Source: Chlorobium sp. | GTDB lineage: Bacteria; Bacteroidota; Chlorobiia; Chlorobiales; Chlorobiaceae | Direction of reading: 5' to 3' | Length of the DNA stretch: 64,000 nt | Assembly (NCBI GenBank): GCA_028277485.1 | Contig: JANQGE010000117.1 | Coordinates: 85,288 to 149,287, forward strand | Shown: positions 28,490-37,102 of the stretch, piece after piece | How positions within the stretch are numbered: the first letter of the stretch is position 1 | How the letters are laid out: each line of letters starts with the position of its first letter | Notes under the pieces: model-generated | Databases searched by the model: none | The model's input: only the letters and a program-made list of their open reading frames with translations | What the model was told of the DNA's origin: nothing | Program-made: the position numbers and the translations under genes

Positions 28490-28740
28490 CCCCTTCCCGG
28501 TACTTCGCAAGCGGAATCCCCGAAAGATTGTGCCAGAGACTGAAAAGTGCTCCCGGCAAAGCGCTGGACGGCTCCCGACAAGTACCATGCCGATCATGGT
28601 CTCTTCGGGCAGTGACAGCACGCTGCTGATTATCACGCCGAGGCAGGGCATGACCGTAAGCTGAGCCAGAGCAGCAAACAGAACGGTTCTTCTCTTTGTC
28701 TCATGTAATGTAGCTCTATTCAGAAAAAACGCTTCAAAAA
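28490..28740 (-). pseudogene. Remnant of a bile acid:sodium symporter (BASS) family gene
   Basis: Read on the minus strand, 28699-28590 encodes TKRRTVLFAALAQLTVMPCL, then GVIISSVLSLPEETMIGMVL and VGSRP, the BASS core segment with the MP and LVG motifs. At about 28580 the frame shifts and ALPGALFSLWHNLSGIPLAK follows, which is the BASS C-terminus. The segment that should lie between (about 130 residues) is missing, as is the N-terminus, so the gene was inactivated by an internal deletion. No start codon or ribosome site remains. Confidence 0.65.
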
Positions 28741-28820
28741 ACGGTAATAAAGGTGATGGGGAAATCCCTGCTCCATTTGTATCTTCACATGCAAAAACAT
28801 GAAATACATCTGTGGTGATT

Positions 28821-29075
28821 ATGCAAGAGATTGAGTATATAGGCTATGCAGCAGGGGTGTTGACCACCCTTGCCTTTTTTCCTCAGGCAATCAAGGTATT
28901 CCGTTCGAGAAGAACAAGGGACATCAGCCTGCTTTGGGCGGTGTTAATGACTATTGGGGTGTTTCTCTGGCTCTGTTACGGTTATGTCAACCAGAGCCTG
29001 CCCATGATTATAGCAAACGGCATTACCCTTCTGCTGTTGCTGATGATCCTCGTTTTCAAGCTGCGCTTCAAATAA
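28821..29075 (+). CDS. SemiSWEET-type small transporter
   Basis: An 84-aa three-helix membrane protein with a single PQ-loop unit: YIGYAAGVLTTLAFFPQAIKV with the FPQ motif, then SLLWAVLMTIGVFLWLCYGY and a third helix (IIANGITLLLLLMILVFKL). Bacterial SemiSWEETs dimerise to transport sugars or other small solutes. The ATG at 28821 is preferred over the GTG codons before it. It is followed after 12 bp by proC. Confidence 0.85.
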   Translation: MQEIEYIGYAAGVLTTLAFFPQAIKVFRSRRTRDISLLWAVLMTIGVFLWLCYGYVNQSLPMIIANGITLLLLLMILVFKLRFK

Positions 29076-29087
29076 ACCGACAACAAC

Positions 29088-29888
29088 ATGAGCAAAACAA
29101 CAATCGGCTTTATCGGGACGGGCAGGATCGCGAGAGCTCTTATTTCAGGGCTTGTGTGCGACAGCGGCAATGAAATTTCAGGTTTCGATAAAGATCCCGC
29201 TGCCATGGAAGCTGTCAGGGATGAATTCGGTATTGCACTTCGAACTTCCATGAAAGAAGTTGCGCGGGCGGCGGATATCATCATCCTGGCGGTGAAACCC
29301 TATCAGGTAAAAGAGGTTCTCGATGAGCTTCAGGAAAACCTTACAGCGGAGCATCTGTTGATAAGCGTTGCCGCCGGAATTACCTCCGAGTTCATAAGAA
29401 CGCACTCAGGTGAAGATATGCGTGTTGTCCGTGTGATGCCCAACACACCATCCTTTGTGGGAGAAGGCATGACCGCCATAAGCGGGGGGGAATGTGCAAC
29501 CGGCGACGACGTTGCAAAAGCGAAAAAAATTTTCAATGCCGTCGGCAGGGTGCTGGTGCTCGACGAGCCGTTGATGGATGCTGCCACTGCCGTCTCGGGG
29601 AGCGGAGCGGCTTATATGTTTCACATTATCGCTTCTATGGCGGAAGGCGGGGTACAATGCGGCCTGTCCGGAGAAGACGCCGTGGCTCTCAGTGCACAGA
29701 CCATGCTCGGTGCGGCGAAAATGGTGCTGGAGAGCGAAAAAAGCCTTGAAGACCTCATAAAAGATGTCACAACGCCCGGAGGGACAACCGAAGCCGGTCT
29801 GAAGCGGATGGATGCCCATAATGTTCGCCAGGCCATGATCGACACCGTGAGAGCCGCTGCTGAGCGTTCCATTGAACTGAAACAATAA
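29088..29888 (+). CDS. proC: Pyrroline-5-carboxylate reductase
   Basis: A 266-aa enzyme for the last step of proline synthesis. The NAD(P) site is TIGFIGTGRIARALISGL. Other markers are VKPYQVKEVL, VVRVMPNTPSFVGEGMTA and the C-terminal ATAVSGSGAAYMFHI and DVTTPGGTTEAGLKRMD of the dimer domain. Length is normal. Confidence 0.96.
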   Translation: MSKTTIGFIGTGRIARALISGLVCDSGNEISGFDKDPAAMEAVRDEFGIALRTSMKEVARAADIIILAVKPYQVKEVLDELQENLTAEHLLISVAAGITSEFIRTHSGEDMRVVRVMPNTPSFVGEGMTAISGGECATGDDVAKAKKIFNAVGRVLVLDEPLMDAATAVSGSGAAYMFHIIASMAEGGVQCGLSGEDAVALSAQTMLGAAKMVLESEKSLEDLIKDVTTPGGTTEAGLKRMDAHNVRQAMIDTVRAAAERSIELKQ

Positions 29889-29897
29889 TCCGCCGCT

Positions 29898-31286
29898 GTG
29901 AAATCGCTGGTATACAGGATGGTAATTTTCCTGCTGCTGTTTTGTTTCCCTGGGCCGGTCAGGGCTTCGGATGCAGATCGGGAAAACGGCCCGAAAAAAG
30001 ACCTTTTTCTTGCAACGTATGTCAGCAATCAGAACCCGTTTTCAGGAGAAGAAGTGGAACTCTCCTATACCCTGTTCTTCAAGGGGATCGCTCCGAAAAT
30101 CAGAGACATCGAAAATCCGGTTCATCAGGGAATATGGGCTGAAGACAGCACTCCTCGAAGACTTATACCGAGCAGATCCGAGATCATTGACGGTGAAGCC
30201 TACCGGAGCGCGGTTATCAAGCGCATGAAACTGATTCCCGTCCAAAGCGGTAGGCTCAGAGTCACCGGCTACCGTTTGCTTTGCACCATTCCCAGAGATC
30301 TGGCAATAGGGAACGAATCCATACCCGACGACTCGCTCACTCTTGCCGCACCCGACGTAACGCTGCATGTCAAACCTCTTCCGGAACCCAAACCGGCGGG
30401 ATTCAGCGGAGCCGTAGGAACATTCACCGCCGCTGCCGTCACCGACAGGGACACCTTCCCTGCAGGTTCGCCGTTGCTGCTTACAACCACCATCACGGGC
30501 AGAGGCAATTTTCGAATCCTTCCGGAAATACCGCTTTCATTGCCTGATGGTTTTACCTGGATTGAAACCGCGTCCGCCGGAATATTTGACAGCACTTCCG
30601 GGGGGACAACGGGAAGCTTCACCAGAACGATAACCCTGCAGGCAGGAAAACCGGGAACATTTACCTTTTCACCTGTCACGTTTACCGCATTCGACCCCGG
30701 AAGGGAAGACTATGCAACGGTATCTTCAAAAAACCTCACCCTGACGGTACAGCCGCCGCAGGCTTCCCCGTCAACTGGAAATCCTGGAGCCGCGGAGGAA
30801 GAAGGGCAACGGATTGCGCCTGGGAGTGCGCAGCCTGAAAGCGTTGAAGACAACCGGTCACCGGTTTTGGTCCGGCTGCTTTCCGCGTTGTTCATCGCCC
30901 TGGCTGCCGTTCTGCTCTACTTCTTGCTGAAAAAGTTCCTGCAGGCCCGCCGCCCGGCAGATAAACCGATGAAAGAAAGTCTCGGCCAAAACAATGCACG
31001 GGAGCGGAAACCGGTGAGCTCACTGCCGGAGCTGCGCAACAAGCTGTATACGGCAATCAAGCATTACTGCAGCACAGAGCCACGGGGTTTGACAAGGAGC
31101 GAACTGAAACAAGAGCTGGAGCAACAGGGGATGGGGGAAACCTTCAGTAAAAAACTGTTTGCCCTGCTCGATGCAATCGACAGGGCGGAGTTTGCCCCGG
31201 GAAAAGCCAGTCAGGATGCACTGGGAGAGCTCCGGCAAGCCTGTATGTCCATCACAGAAGAGCTGGATAAGGGCCGCTTCTGCTGA
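29898..31286 (+). CDS. BatD (oxygen-tolerance) family protein
   Basis: A 462-aa exported membrane protein. The GTG at 29898, 9 bp after proC, begins a signal peptide (VIFLLLFCFPGPVRA). The large exoplasmic part has repeated beta-sandwich units (FSGEEVELSYTLFFKG, FPAGSPLLLTTTITGRGNFR, FTFSPVTFTAFDP), followed by one membrane segment near residues 325-348 and a helical cytoplasmic tail. BatD proteins belong to the Bat complex; the TPR partner is 4 kb upstream and no vWA gene is near. Confidence 0.8.
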   Translation: MKSLVYRMVIFLLLFCFPGPVRASDADRENGPKKDLFLATYVSNQNPFSGEEVELSYTLFFKGIAPKIRDIENPVHQGIWAEDSTPRRLIPSRSEIIDGEAYRSAVIKRMKLIPVQSGRLRVTGYRLLCTIPRDLAIGNESIPDDSLTLAAPDVTLHVKPLPEPKPAGFSGAVGTFTAAAVTDRDTFPAGSPLLLTTTITGRGNFRILPEIPLSLPDGFTWIETASAGIFDSTSGGTTGSFTRTITLQAGKPGTFTFSPVTFTAFDPGREDYATVSSKNLTLTVQPPQASPSTGNPGAAEEEGQRIAPGSAQPESVEDNRSPVLVRLLSALFIALAAVLLYFLLKKFLQARRPADKPMKESLGQNNARERKPVSSLPELRNKLYTAIKHYCSTEPRGLTRSELKQELEQQGMGETFSKKLFALLDAIDRAEFAPGKASQDALGELRQACMSITEELDKGRFC

Positions 31287-31289
31287 TTT

Positions 31290-31326
31290 TGGGTGCCCTG
31301 ATGATTTCGTTTGGCGGGCGGTTTCC
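31290..31326 (+). repeat. Possible MITE type B relic
   Basis: GGGTGCCCTGATGATTTCG followed by TTTGGCGGGCGGTTTC resembles the type B interior around the CCCTGATTACTTCGTTGGCC block. Both termini are lost. It lies just after the BatD stop codon. Confidence 0.4.
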
Positions 31327-31374
31327 GGTTGGCAAAGGAACACGGGGCCCAAGACAGTGTATGAAAAGGAAACT

Positions 31375-32199
31375 TCACTCGGCTAAAATTTCCAGGGCGA
31401 TCTCAGGGTGATCGGTGATGATGCCGTCGGCACCCATCTTGGCAAGAGCTTTCATGGTTTCCGGGGCGTTGACCGTCCAGGGGACAATGCGGATGCCTTG
31501 TTCATGCAGCATCTCGACAAGGTTGCGGTTAACCATGGGGAAGAAGGGGTTCAGGTAATCCGGCTTGAAGCCAAGCCGGTTGAGTTCGGCTTCCGGGCTT
31601 TGCCACCTCCTGACCAGCAGGCCGAGACAGAGCGCCGGAAGGATTTTTCTTGCCTCCCGGAGAATGCGGGCATCAAACGACTGTACCCGTATGCGGGAAG
31701 AAACGCCAGACTCCTTGATAACTGTACACACAAGCTTGGAATACTCCTGCGGGGGAGGGTGCAGGAGCCCGTCGCCCTTGGCGCCGGACTTCACTTCCAG
31801 GTTGTAGATTACCCTGCCCGGGCGCCGCAGTTTTTCCAATCGCTGTTCCACGGAACGGAACACGTTCTCAAGGAGAGGCTTTACCGCCTGAACCTTTTCC
31901 TGGCGGGGAAACTCAGCCGAAGTGCACCCGCAGTTAAAACGGCCGATATCCGAGTACTTCATCTTATAGAGTACGTAAAGCGCCTCATCCTTCTTCGTCA
32001 GCACTCTTCCGTCAGGTGCCGCGCACAACCCCGCCTCCATGTATGGATCGTGGGAAACAACAACCCGGTTATCTGCGGAGATACAGAGATCGAGCTCGAT
32101 TGCATCAACCCCAAGCTCGACCGCTTTCAAAAATGCGGGGATGGTATTTTCCGGAAAGAAAGACCGGGCACCGCGATGAGCATGAATCTCGCACTGCAT
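31375..32199 (-). CDS. Glycerophosphodiester phosphodiesterase
   Basis: A 274-aa TIM-barrel enzyme that hydrolyses glycerophosphodiesters to glycerol 3-phosphate and an alcohol. The GDPD motif is clear: HAHRGARSFFPENTIPAF, AIELDLCISADNRVVVSHD with the metal-binding Glu/Asp, VIYNLEVKSGA, and the C-terminal VPWTVNAPETMKALAKMGAD and GIITDHPE. There is no signal peptide, so it acts in the cytoplasm. Confidence 0.93.
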   Translation of the reverse strand: MQCEIHAHRGARSFFPENTIPAFLKAVELGVDAIELDLCISADNRVVVSHDPYMEAGLCAAPDGRVLTKKDEALYVLYKMKYSDIGRFNCGCTSAEFPRQEKVQAVKPLLENVFRSVEQRLEKLRRPGRVIYNLEVKSGAKGDGLLHPPPQEYSKLVCTVIKESGVSSRIRVQSFDARILREARKILPALCLGLLVRRWQSPEAELNRLGFKPDYLNPFFPMVNRNLVEMLHEQGIRIVPWTVNAPETMKALAKMGADGIITDHPEIALEILAE

Positions 32200-32232
32200 G
32201 GTTCAAAAAAGACACAACCTCGCTGCGTATGG

Positions 32233-32748
32233 CTACTCCCTTATAATCCAGTGCTTGAACCCTTCGAAGGTCTTTTCGAATACGCCTTCCTGTTTGACTT
32301 TGTCTTCATCAAGATGTGCGTTTTCATAACCGACAAGACAAAAGTAAATTGCCTTGTCATAGAAGTAGTTCAGCCTGTCGATAAACTGCAAAGCACGGTT
32401 CATATCGATACCCTCGTTGATGATGCCCTCGTTCTGGATATAATGCCAGAGAATATCCTTTTCGAGAATCAATGAGTAGACCACCTCGCTGGATACAATC
32501 CCTGATTGGGCTCGCGACCTGCCTATCTTGCAGAAGTTTTCGGCGATATCTTTTTCAAGGCCCTCACGTTTTTCGATCCACTTTCCGAGTCTCCTGAAAC
32601 GAGTAAAAACTATATCATGAAGTTCATTCTTGGATAGCTTCGCGTAACCCCTGGTCAGGGAATTGGTCCGAACCTCATTCACCCATCTGAGTGAAAGTGA
32701 TTCGGCATGGTCTTCAATGAGACCGATAAAGCGATTGATGAGCAACAT
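32233..32748 (-). CDS. RsbRD N-terminal-domain-like protein
   Basis: A 171-aa all-helical protein: LINRFIGLIEDHAESLSLRW, VNEVRTNSLTRGYAKLSKNE, LHDIVFTRFRRLGKWI and GIVSSEVVYSLILEKDILW are typical of the globin-related sensor domain found at the N-terminus of RsbR-type stressosome co-antagonists. Here the domain is free-standing, without STAS or kinase part. Its signal and partner are unknown. It lies 33 bp upstream of the GDPD gene on the same strand, so the two may be cotranscribed. Confidence 0.6.
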   Translation of the reverse strand: MLLINRFIGLIEDHAESLSLRWVNEVRTNSLTRGYAKLSKNELHDIVFTRFRRLGKWIEKREGLEKDIAENFCKIGRSRAQSGIVSSEVVYSLILEKDILWHYIQNEGIINEGIDMNRALQFIDRLNYFYDKAIYFCLVGYENAHLDEDKVKQEGVFEKTFEGFKHWIIRE

Positions 32749-32904
32749 GTTCCGGTTTATTTAAAGAATGGCAATTCCTCTACTTTTAAAAAGCTAAAGG
32801 TATTGAGAGAAGATTTCAAATACAACCCACCTGTTTTTCAGACAATATTTTAAGCCCGGTCATACACCCAGGGGTTTTACTGAAACGATTTCAGAGCTTC
32901 TGCT

Positions 32905-33186
32905 CTATTGATTCTCTTGAGTAAGCCGATTGGTTTTGGATCCAGGTTTTTTTTTAGACTTTGTCGCCTTTTTTTTCCTGACCTTGTTGCCTGAATTTTT
33001 TGGGCGGTCAGGCAAACACAGGCCCTGCGTGCCGAAAAGTTCAGGGTAATAATTCTTTTTCTTGTTGAATTTGTTCTTTCGGTACTTTTTTTCAAGGTCG
33101 GCGTAAGGACCTGGCGGGTCTGGAGATGTGCTTGGGTTGTTGAAGTTCGGTTCCTCAAGCACCTTTTCAAAATCATCCGAAACCAT
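32905..33186 (-). CDS. Small lysine-rich hypothetical protein
   Basis: A 93-aa frame beginning MVSDDFEKVLEEPNFNNP, followed by SDPPGPYADLEKKYRKNKFN-type basic sequence, YYPELFGTQGLCLPDRP and a strongly basic tail (KVRKKKATKSKKKPGSK). The tail could bind nucleic acid. No family was recognised and no strong ribosome site is present; a TTG at 33210 would lengthen it by 8 residues. The composition is AT-rich. It may be a real small gene or a chance frame. Confidence 0.4.
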   Translation of the reverse strand: MVSDDFEKVLEEPNFNNPSTSPDPPGPYADLEKKYRKNKFNKKKNYYPELFGTQGLCLPDRPKNSGNKVRKKKATKSKKKPGSKTNRLTQENQ

Positions 33187-33460
33187 GTCAGGATGAAATT
33201 TTTTATGCAAGCTTTTACACGTTTATGTTAACAATCCTGAGTCGCTACCTCTGAATAGTGATATGATCAATGGACTTGGTCCATGCTTGATGTCCGCAAC
33301 CGGGGGTTAGTAATTTAAAATTTTACCGGTAATTTGCAAGAGTGCTCGTGAACCGGTAAGCTATTTCATACGGAGTAACGCATTTACCGTTGCTTGTTGA
33401 GCCGAGAAGTATTAAATTTTGGAAAAAAATAACCCTTAATTCCTTAATCCGGAGAATACC

Positions 33461-33643
33461 ATGATAGACATTCGCAAATGGATACTTGCCGTCATCTGCC
33501 CGCCGGCTGCCGTGCTGGACAGGGAAGTCGGAACAATTATGCTTGTGGGGCTTTTAACGCTTCTATTCTGGGTTCCCGGTGTTGTTGCAGCCCTTTTCCT
33601 TTTAATTCAGCAGCAGGTTCAACGTCGTCAACCCCAGGTATAA
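33461..33643 (+). CDS. Pmp3/YqaE (UPF0057) family membrane peptide
   Basis: A 60-aa protein with two membrane helices: WILAVICPPAAVLDREVG (the family's CPP motif in the first helix) and LTLLFWVPGVVAALFLLIQ. Pmp3-type proteolipids help keep membrane potential under salt and pH stress. The C-terminus is a short basic tail. The ATG follows CCGGAG. Confidence 0.8.
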   Translation: MIDIRKWILAVICPPAAVLDREVGTIMLVGLLTLLFWVPGVVAALFLLIQQQVQRRQPQV

Positions 33644-33688
33644 TTTTTCCGGGAAACAGTGTTCCGGCAGCATGCAGGGCTGGGTAAC

Positions 33689-33738
33689 GCTTTGTTGATT
33701 CCTTTCAGGGCGCTCACGGCAAATAAATAGAGGTGCCC
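33689..33738 (+). repeat. MITE right-end fragment
   Basis: Only the right part remains: GCGCTCACGGCAAATAAATAGAGGTGCCC, given here as GCTCACGGCAAATAAATAG plus the GGTGCCC end. The left terminus is absent; TTTGTTGATTCCTTTC precedes it. Confidence 0.6.
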
Positions 33739-33923
33739 TTCAGTCTCGCAAAGCAGGCGGGGATTCATCAAACATGCCGTTCACCCTTTTGAAGTCGAAT
33801 GTTGTGGGTTTTCCAGCTCGGGGAAAACAGCGTTAATGCTCCGGATTGTGCCTCTGCCGGGTGTATGAGCTGCCATAGGGAACTGTAAGCGCACGTTTCG
33901 AGGTCGACCGGGAGGGAGCAATC

Positions 33924-34415
33924 ATGAAAATACTCGTGGCTCTGGATTTTTCAGACGTGGCGGCTAGCGTAGTTAAAGCCGCGCGGAAGCTTGCAAAAGC
34001 ATCATCGGCAACAGTCATCCTGCTGCACGTACTGCCAGAGGAGAACCAAGGCATCGAGTTTCATCCAACGATCGAACCGCATTATCATCCTCCGGAAAAA
34101 TACTACCGTGAACCTGACTCCTCCGAGGAGGGAGACACTGTTCCCATACTGCATGATAAAAACTTCAAGCATCTGCAGAACATTGCCGACACTCTGAATA
34201 AGGACGGGATAGAAACTTCATTCTCGGTTGTGCACGGGGATCCCGTAACAGCAATTCTTGCACAGGCTGAAAAAGAAGGGCCGGATCTTGTTATGCTGGG
34301 TTCACATGGGCACAAAACCATCTACCAGCTTTTGGTCGGTTCGGTCTGCTCAGGCGTAGTAAAAGGATCAACCATCCCGGTTGTGCTCGTCCCGAAAGCG
34401 TCAGGGAAGAAATGA
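33924..34415 (+). CDS. Universal stress protein (UspA family)
   Basis: A 163-aa protein: KILVALDFSDVAASVVKAAR at the start, VILLHVLPEE, HGDPVTAILAQAEKEGPDLV and the nucleotide-binding motif MLGSHGHKTIYQLLVGSVCS followed by PVVLVPK. The G-2x-G-9x-GS pattern suggests ATP binding. A histidine-rich insertion (EFHPTIEPHYHPPEKYY) lies in the middle. A GGGAGG ribosome site precedes the ATG. Confidence 0.92.
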   Translation: MKILVALDFSDVAASVVKAARKLAKASSATVILLHVLPEENQGIEFHPTIEPHYHPPEKYYREPDSSEEGDTVPILHDKNFKHLQNIADTLNKDGIETSFSVVHGDPVTAILAQAEKEGPDLVMLGSHGHKTIYQLLVGSVCSGVVKGSTIPVVLVPKASGKK

Positions 34416-34503
34416 CCAATAAAAACAAGCAGGAATCCTGAGGCCGCACAGTTTGTCGAACTGTTGATTTGTTGAACCGCCAATACTACGAGGCAACTGG
34501 CTC

Positions 34504-34532
34504 ATAGGTCCCATAGGCCTTATGGGACCTAT
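34504..34532. repeat. Perfect hairpin between convergent genes
   Basis: ATAGGTCCCATA (34504-34515) pairs with TATGGGACCTAT (34521-34532) across a 5-nt loop. No T-tract follows. It lies between convergent usp and nqrF and could act as a bidirectional terminator or be a palindromic repeat unit. Confidence 0.6.
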
Positions 34533-34564
34533 ATCCCCTCACAGAAATACCCTTAAGGGCGCCC

Positions 34565-35794
34565 TCAAGAGAATTCGTCGTACGATATCATCTCCTGCTC
34601 AACTCCGAGGCTGTAGAGCATCTTGTCAACCGATGAAACCATAACCGGCGGTCCGCACATGTAATACTCTATCTCCTCGGGCTCTTCGTGATCCTTGAGA
34701 TAGTGCTCGTAAAGCACGTTGTGAATAAAACCGGTCAATCCGTCCCATTTGTCTACCGCAAGCGGTTCCGAAAGCGCGACATGATAGGTAAAGTTGGGAA
34801 ATTCCCTGGCAATGGCTTGGAACTCTTCATCGTAAAACATTTCCTTACGGGAGCGTGCACCGTACCAGAAGGAAACCTTGCGATCGGTTTTCAGTGTCCT
34901 GAAAAGATGAAAGATGTGTGAACGCATAGGAGCCATGCCCGCGCCTCCACCGATATAAACCATCTCCCTGTCGGAGTTCTTGATGAAAAACGTGCCGTAG
35001 GGTCCCGAGACGCGGATATTGTCCCCCGGGTTCAGATTGAAGATATATGAAGAGCCAACACCAGGAGGAGCGTTCTGCCAAAGGCCCGGAGGAGGGGTTG
35101 CTATACGAACATTCAGTATGATAACATTGCCTTCCGCCGGGTAATTGGCCATGGAATATGCCCTGAATGTTGCGGCTTCATTGCGGCTCACGAGCTGCCA
35201 CATGTTGAACTTGTCCCAGTCATCCCGGTACTTCTGTTCAATGTCGAAACTTGAAAAATGTATTTCCGGGTATTCCGGAATATCTATCTGGATATAGCCG
35301 CCGGCCTTGAACTCGAGTTTTTCCTTTTCAGGAAGTTCAAGCACGAACTCCTTGATAAATGTTGCAACATTGCGGTTGGAAAGAACGGTGCACTCCCACT
35401 GGCGGATGCTGAATATCTCTTCGGGTACGTAAATTTTCATGTCCTCCCTGACTTTCACCTGGCAGGAGAGCCGTACATCCTGCTTGATCTCCGGGCGGGA
35501 GATGTGATTAAGTTCTGTAGGCAGCACCTGCCCCCCTCCTTCGGTAATCCGGCATTTACACATGCCGCAGGTGCCCCCCCCTCCACATGCGGAAGGAATG
35601 AAAATCTTTTCGTCGGAAAGGGTTGACAGCAGGGTACCGCCGGAGCTGACCGACAGGGTTTTCTCGTGGTTGTCGTTGATGGTAATCATGACCTTTCCCT
35701 GAGGCAACAGCTTGTTGGCCGCAGCATTGAGCACGGTGACGAGCAGGATGACAACCGCCACAAAAACCAGAACAGCTGAGAGAGCAACAAGCAT
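34565..35794 (-). CDS. nqrF: Na+-translocating NADH:quinone reductase subunit F
   Basis: A 409-aa NADH-oxidising subunit. One N-terminal membrane helix is followed by a 2Fe-2S domain (Cys70, Cys76, Cys79, Cys111 in CGGGGTCGMC and SCQ) and a ferredoxin-reductase module with FRAYSMANYP for FAD and GGGAGMAPMRSH for NADH binding. Electrons enter Nqr here. Last gene of nqrABCDEF, 32 bp after nqrE. Confidence 0.97.
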   Translation of the reverse strand: MLVALSAVLVFVAVVILLVTVLNAAANKLLPQGKVMITINDNHEKTLSVSSGGTLLSTLSDEKIFIPSACGGGGTCGMCKCRITEGGGQVLPTELNHISRPEIKQDVRLSCQVKVREDMKIYVPEEIFSIRQWECTVLSNRNVATFIKEFVLELPEKEKLEFKAGGYIQIDIPEYPEIHFSSFDIEQKYRDDWDKFNMWQLVSRNEAATFRAYSMANYPAEGNVIILNVRIATPPPGLWQNAPPGVGSSYIFNLNPGDNIRVSGPYGTFFIKNSDREMVYIGGGAGMAPMRSHIFHLFRTLKTDRKVSFWYGARSRKEMFYDEEFQAIAREFPNFTYHVALSEPLAVDKWDGLTGFIHNVLYEHYLKDHEEPEEIEYYMCGPPVMVSSVDKMLYSLGVEQEMISYDEFS

Positions 35795-35826
35795 TCGGCA
35801 GAGTCTTAAAATAGTTAAACGGCTTC

Positions 35827-36453
35827 CTAAAGGTTGATACCCGAGAACGACATATACGCCATGGAAATCAGGCCGGTCAGCAGCATGGCGATACCCAGTC
35901 CCCGCAGCCCTTTCGGTACGTTGGAGTATTTCAGCTTGTAACGCATGGTCGCCAGTGTTACGATTGCAAGAAAAAAACCAATCCCCGCGCTTGCACCGAA
36001 TACGGCTGCTTCCATCAGGTCATACTCCCTTTCAACCATGAAAAGCGATGAACCAAGAATCGCGCAGTTAACCGCTATCAATGGCAGGAAGATACCGAGA
36101 GACTGGTACAGCGTCGGGCTGACCCTGTCGAGAACCATCTCGACAAGCTGCACCATAGCAGCAATGGTGGCGATAAAGACGATAAATGTCAGAAAGCTCA
36201 GGTCAACCTGTTCCATACCTGCGATACCTGTCCACTGCAAGGCACCCTGCCCGAGCAGGTACTCGTGGATCATCCAGTTCACCGGGACGGTTATGCCGTT
36301 GACAAACACCACGGCAAGGCCAAGGCCGATAGATGTTTCAACCTTTCTGGAAATGGCAAGAAACGAGCACATCCCTAAAAAGTAAGCCAGCAGGATATTC
36401 TTGATAAATATGGTTTCTACCGCCAGGCTCAGGTAGTGCGACAATGCTTCCAT
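35827..36453 (-). CDS. nqrE: Na+-translocating NADH:quinone reductase subunit E
   Basis: A 208-aa integral membrane protein with six helices (ILLAYFLGMCSFLAISRKVE, ALQWTGIAGMEQVDLSFLTF, FLPLIAVNCAILGSSLFM). The conserved cysteines in GMCSFLAI and VNCAILG are those that bind the intramembrane iron site together with NqrD. The start codon directly follows the stop codon of nqrD. Confidence 0.96.
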   Translation of the reverse strand: MEALSHYLSLAVETIFIKNILLAYFLGMCSFLAISRKVETSIGLGLAVVFVNGITVPVNWMIHEYLLGQGALQWTGIAGMEQVDLSFLTFIVFIATIAAMVQLVEMVLDRVSPTLYQSLGIFLPLIAVNCAILGSSLFMVEREYDLMEAAVFGASAGIGFFLAIVTLATMRYKLKYSNVPKGLRGLGIAMLLTGLISMAYMSFSGINL

Positions 36454-37083
36454 CTATTCCTCCCTATAACCGGTTACTGTTCTCTGCAGCCAGATAAGCA
36501 GCCCGAGGATAATGAACGCCCCGGGGGCAAGAAGCATCAAACCGTTGTTTACGTACCAGCCTCCTTGCCCCGCATAAAGGAAATCCGGAACGATTTGGAG
36601 CCCAAGCAATGAGCCGCTGCCAAACAATTCCCTCGCGGCTGCCACAAGCAGAAGAATCAGGCCGTATCCCATAGCGTTTCCCAAACCGTCGAGGGCCGAT
36701 TCCCGCATGCTGTTTTTCAGGGCAAAGGCCTCGGCCCTGCCAAGCACAATACAGTTGGTGATGATCAAGCCGACAAAAATGCTTAGCTGTTTACTGATAT
36801 CGTACAGGAAAGCCTTGAGAAGCTGGTCGATAACAATGACAAGTGTGGCAATAACGGTCAACATGACGATAATCCTTACCCTTGAAGGAATCAGGTTGCG
36901 TAATGCCGAAACAATGGTGTTCGAGCCAACCAGCACAAAGATGAGCGCACCGGACATGACCAGTGCGGTATCCACTTTAACAGTGACCGCAAGAGCCGAG
37001 CATATTCCAAGAACCTGCGTGGTGATCGGGTTGCTCCGGCTCAGAGGACCGGCCACAATACTGAAGTTTTTCCGTGTTGCCAT
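36454..37083 (-). CDS. nqrD: Na+-translocating NADH:quinone reductase subunit D
   Basis: A 209-aa membrane protein, homologous to NqrE but inverted in topology. TTQVLGICSALAVTVKVDTA and VGLIITNCIVLGRAEAFAL hold the two conserved cysteines of the shared iron site. Six membrane segments are visible. It sits between nqrC and nqrE. Confidence 0.96.
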   Translation of the reverse strand: MATRKNFSIVAGPLSRSNPITTQVLGICSALAVTVKVDTALVMSGALIFVLVGSNTIVSALRNLIPSRVRIIVMLTVIATLVIVIDQLLKAFLYDISKQLSIFVGLIITNCIVLGRAEAFALKNSMRESALDGLGNAMGYGLILLLVAAARELFGSGSLLGLQIVPDFLYAGQGGWYVNNGLMLLAPGAFIILGLLIWLQRTVTGYREE

Positions 37084-37102
37084 GTTTCTTTCCTTGTGTC
37101 GG

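Noticed and set aside
28458..28664. Plus-strand frame after the cytochrome c terminator
   Set aside because: It is opposite the BASS remnant and has no similarity of its own.
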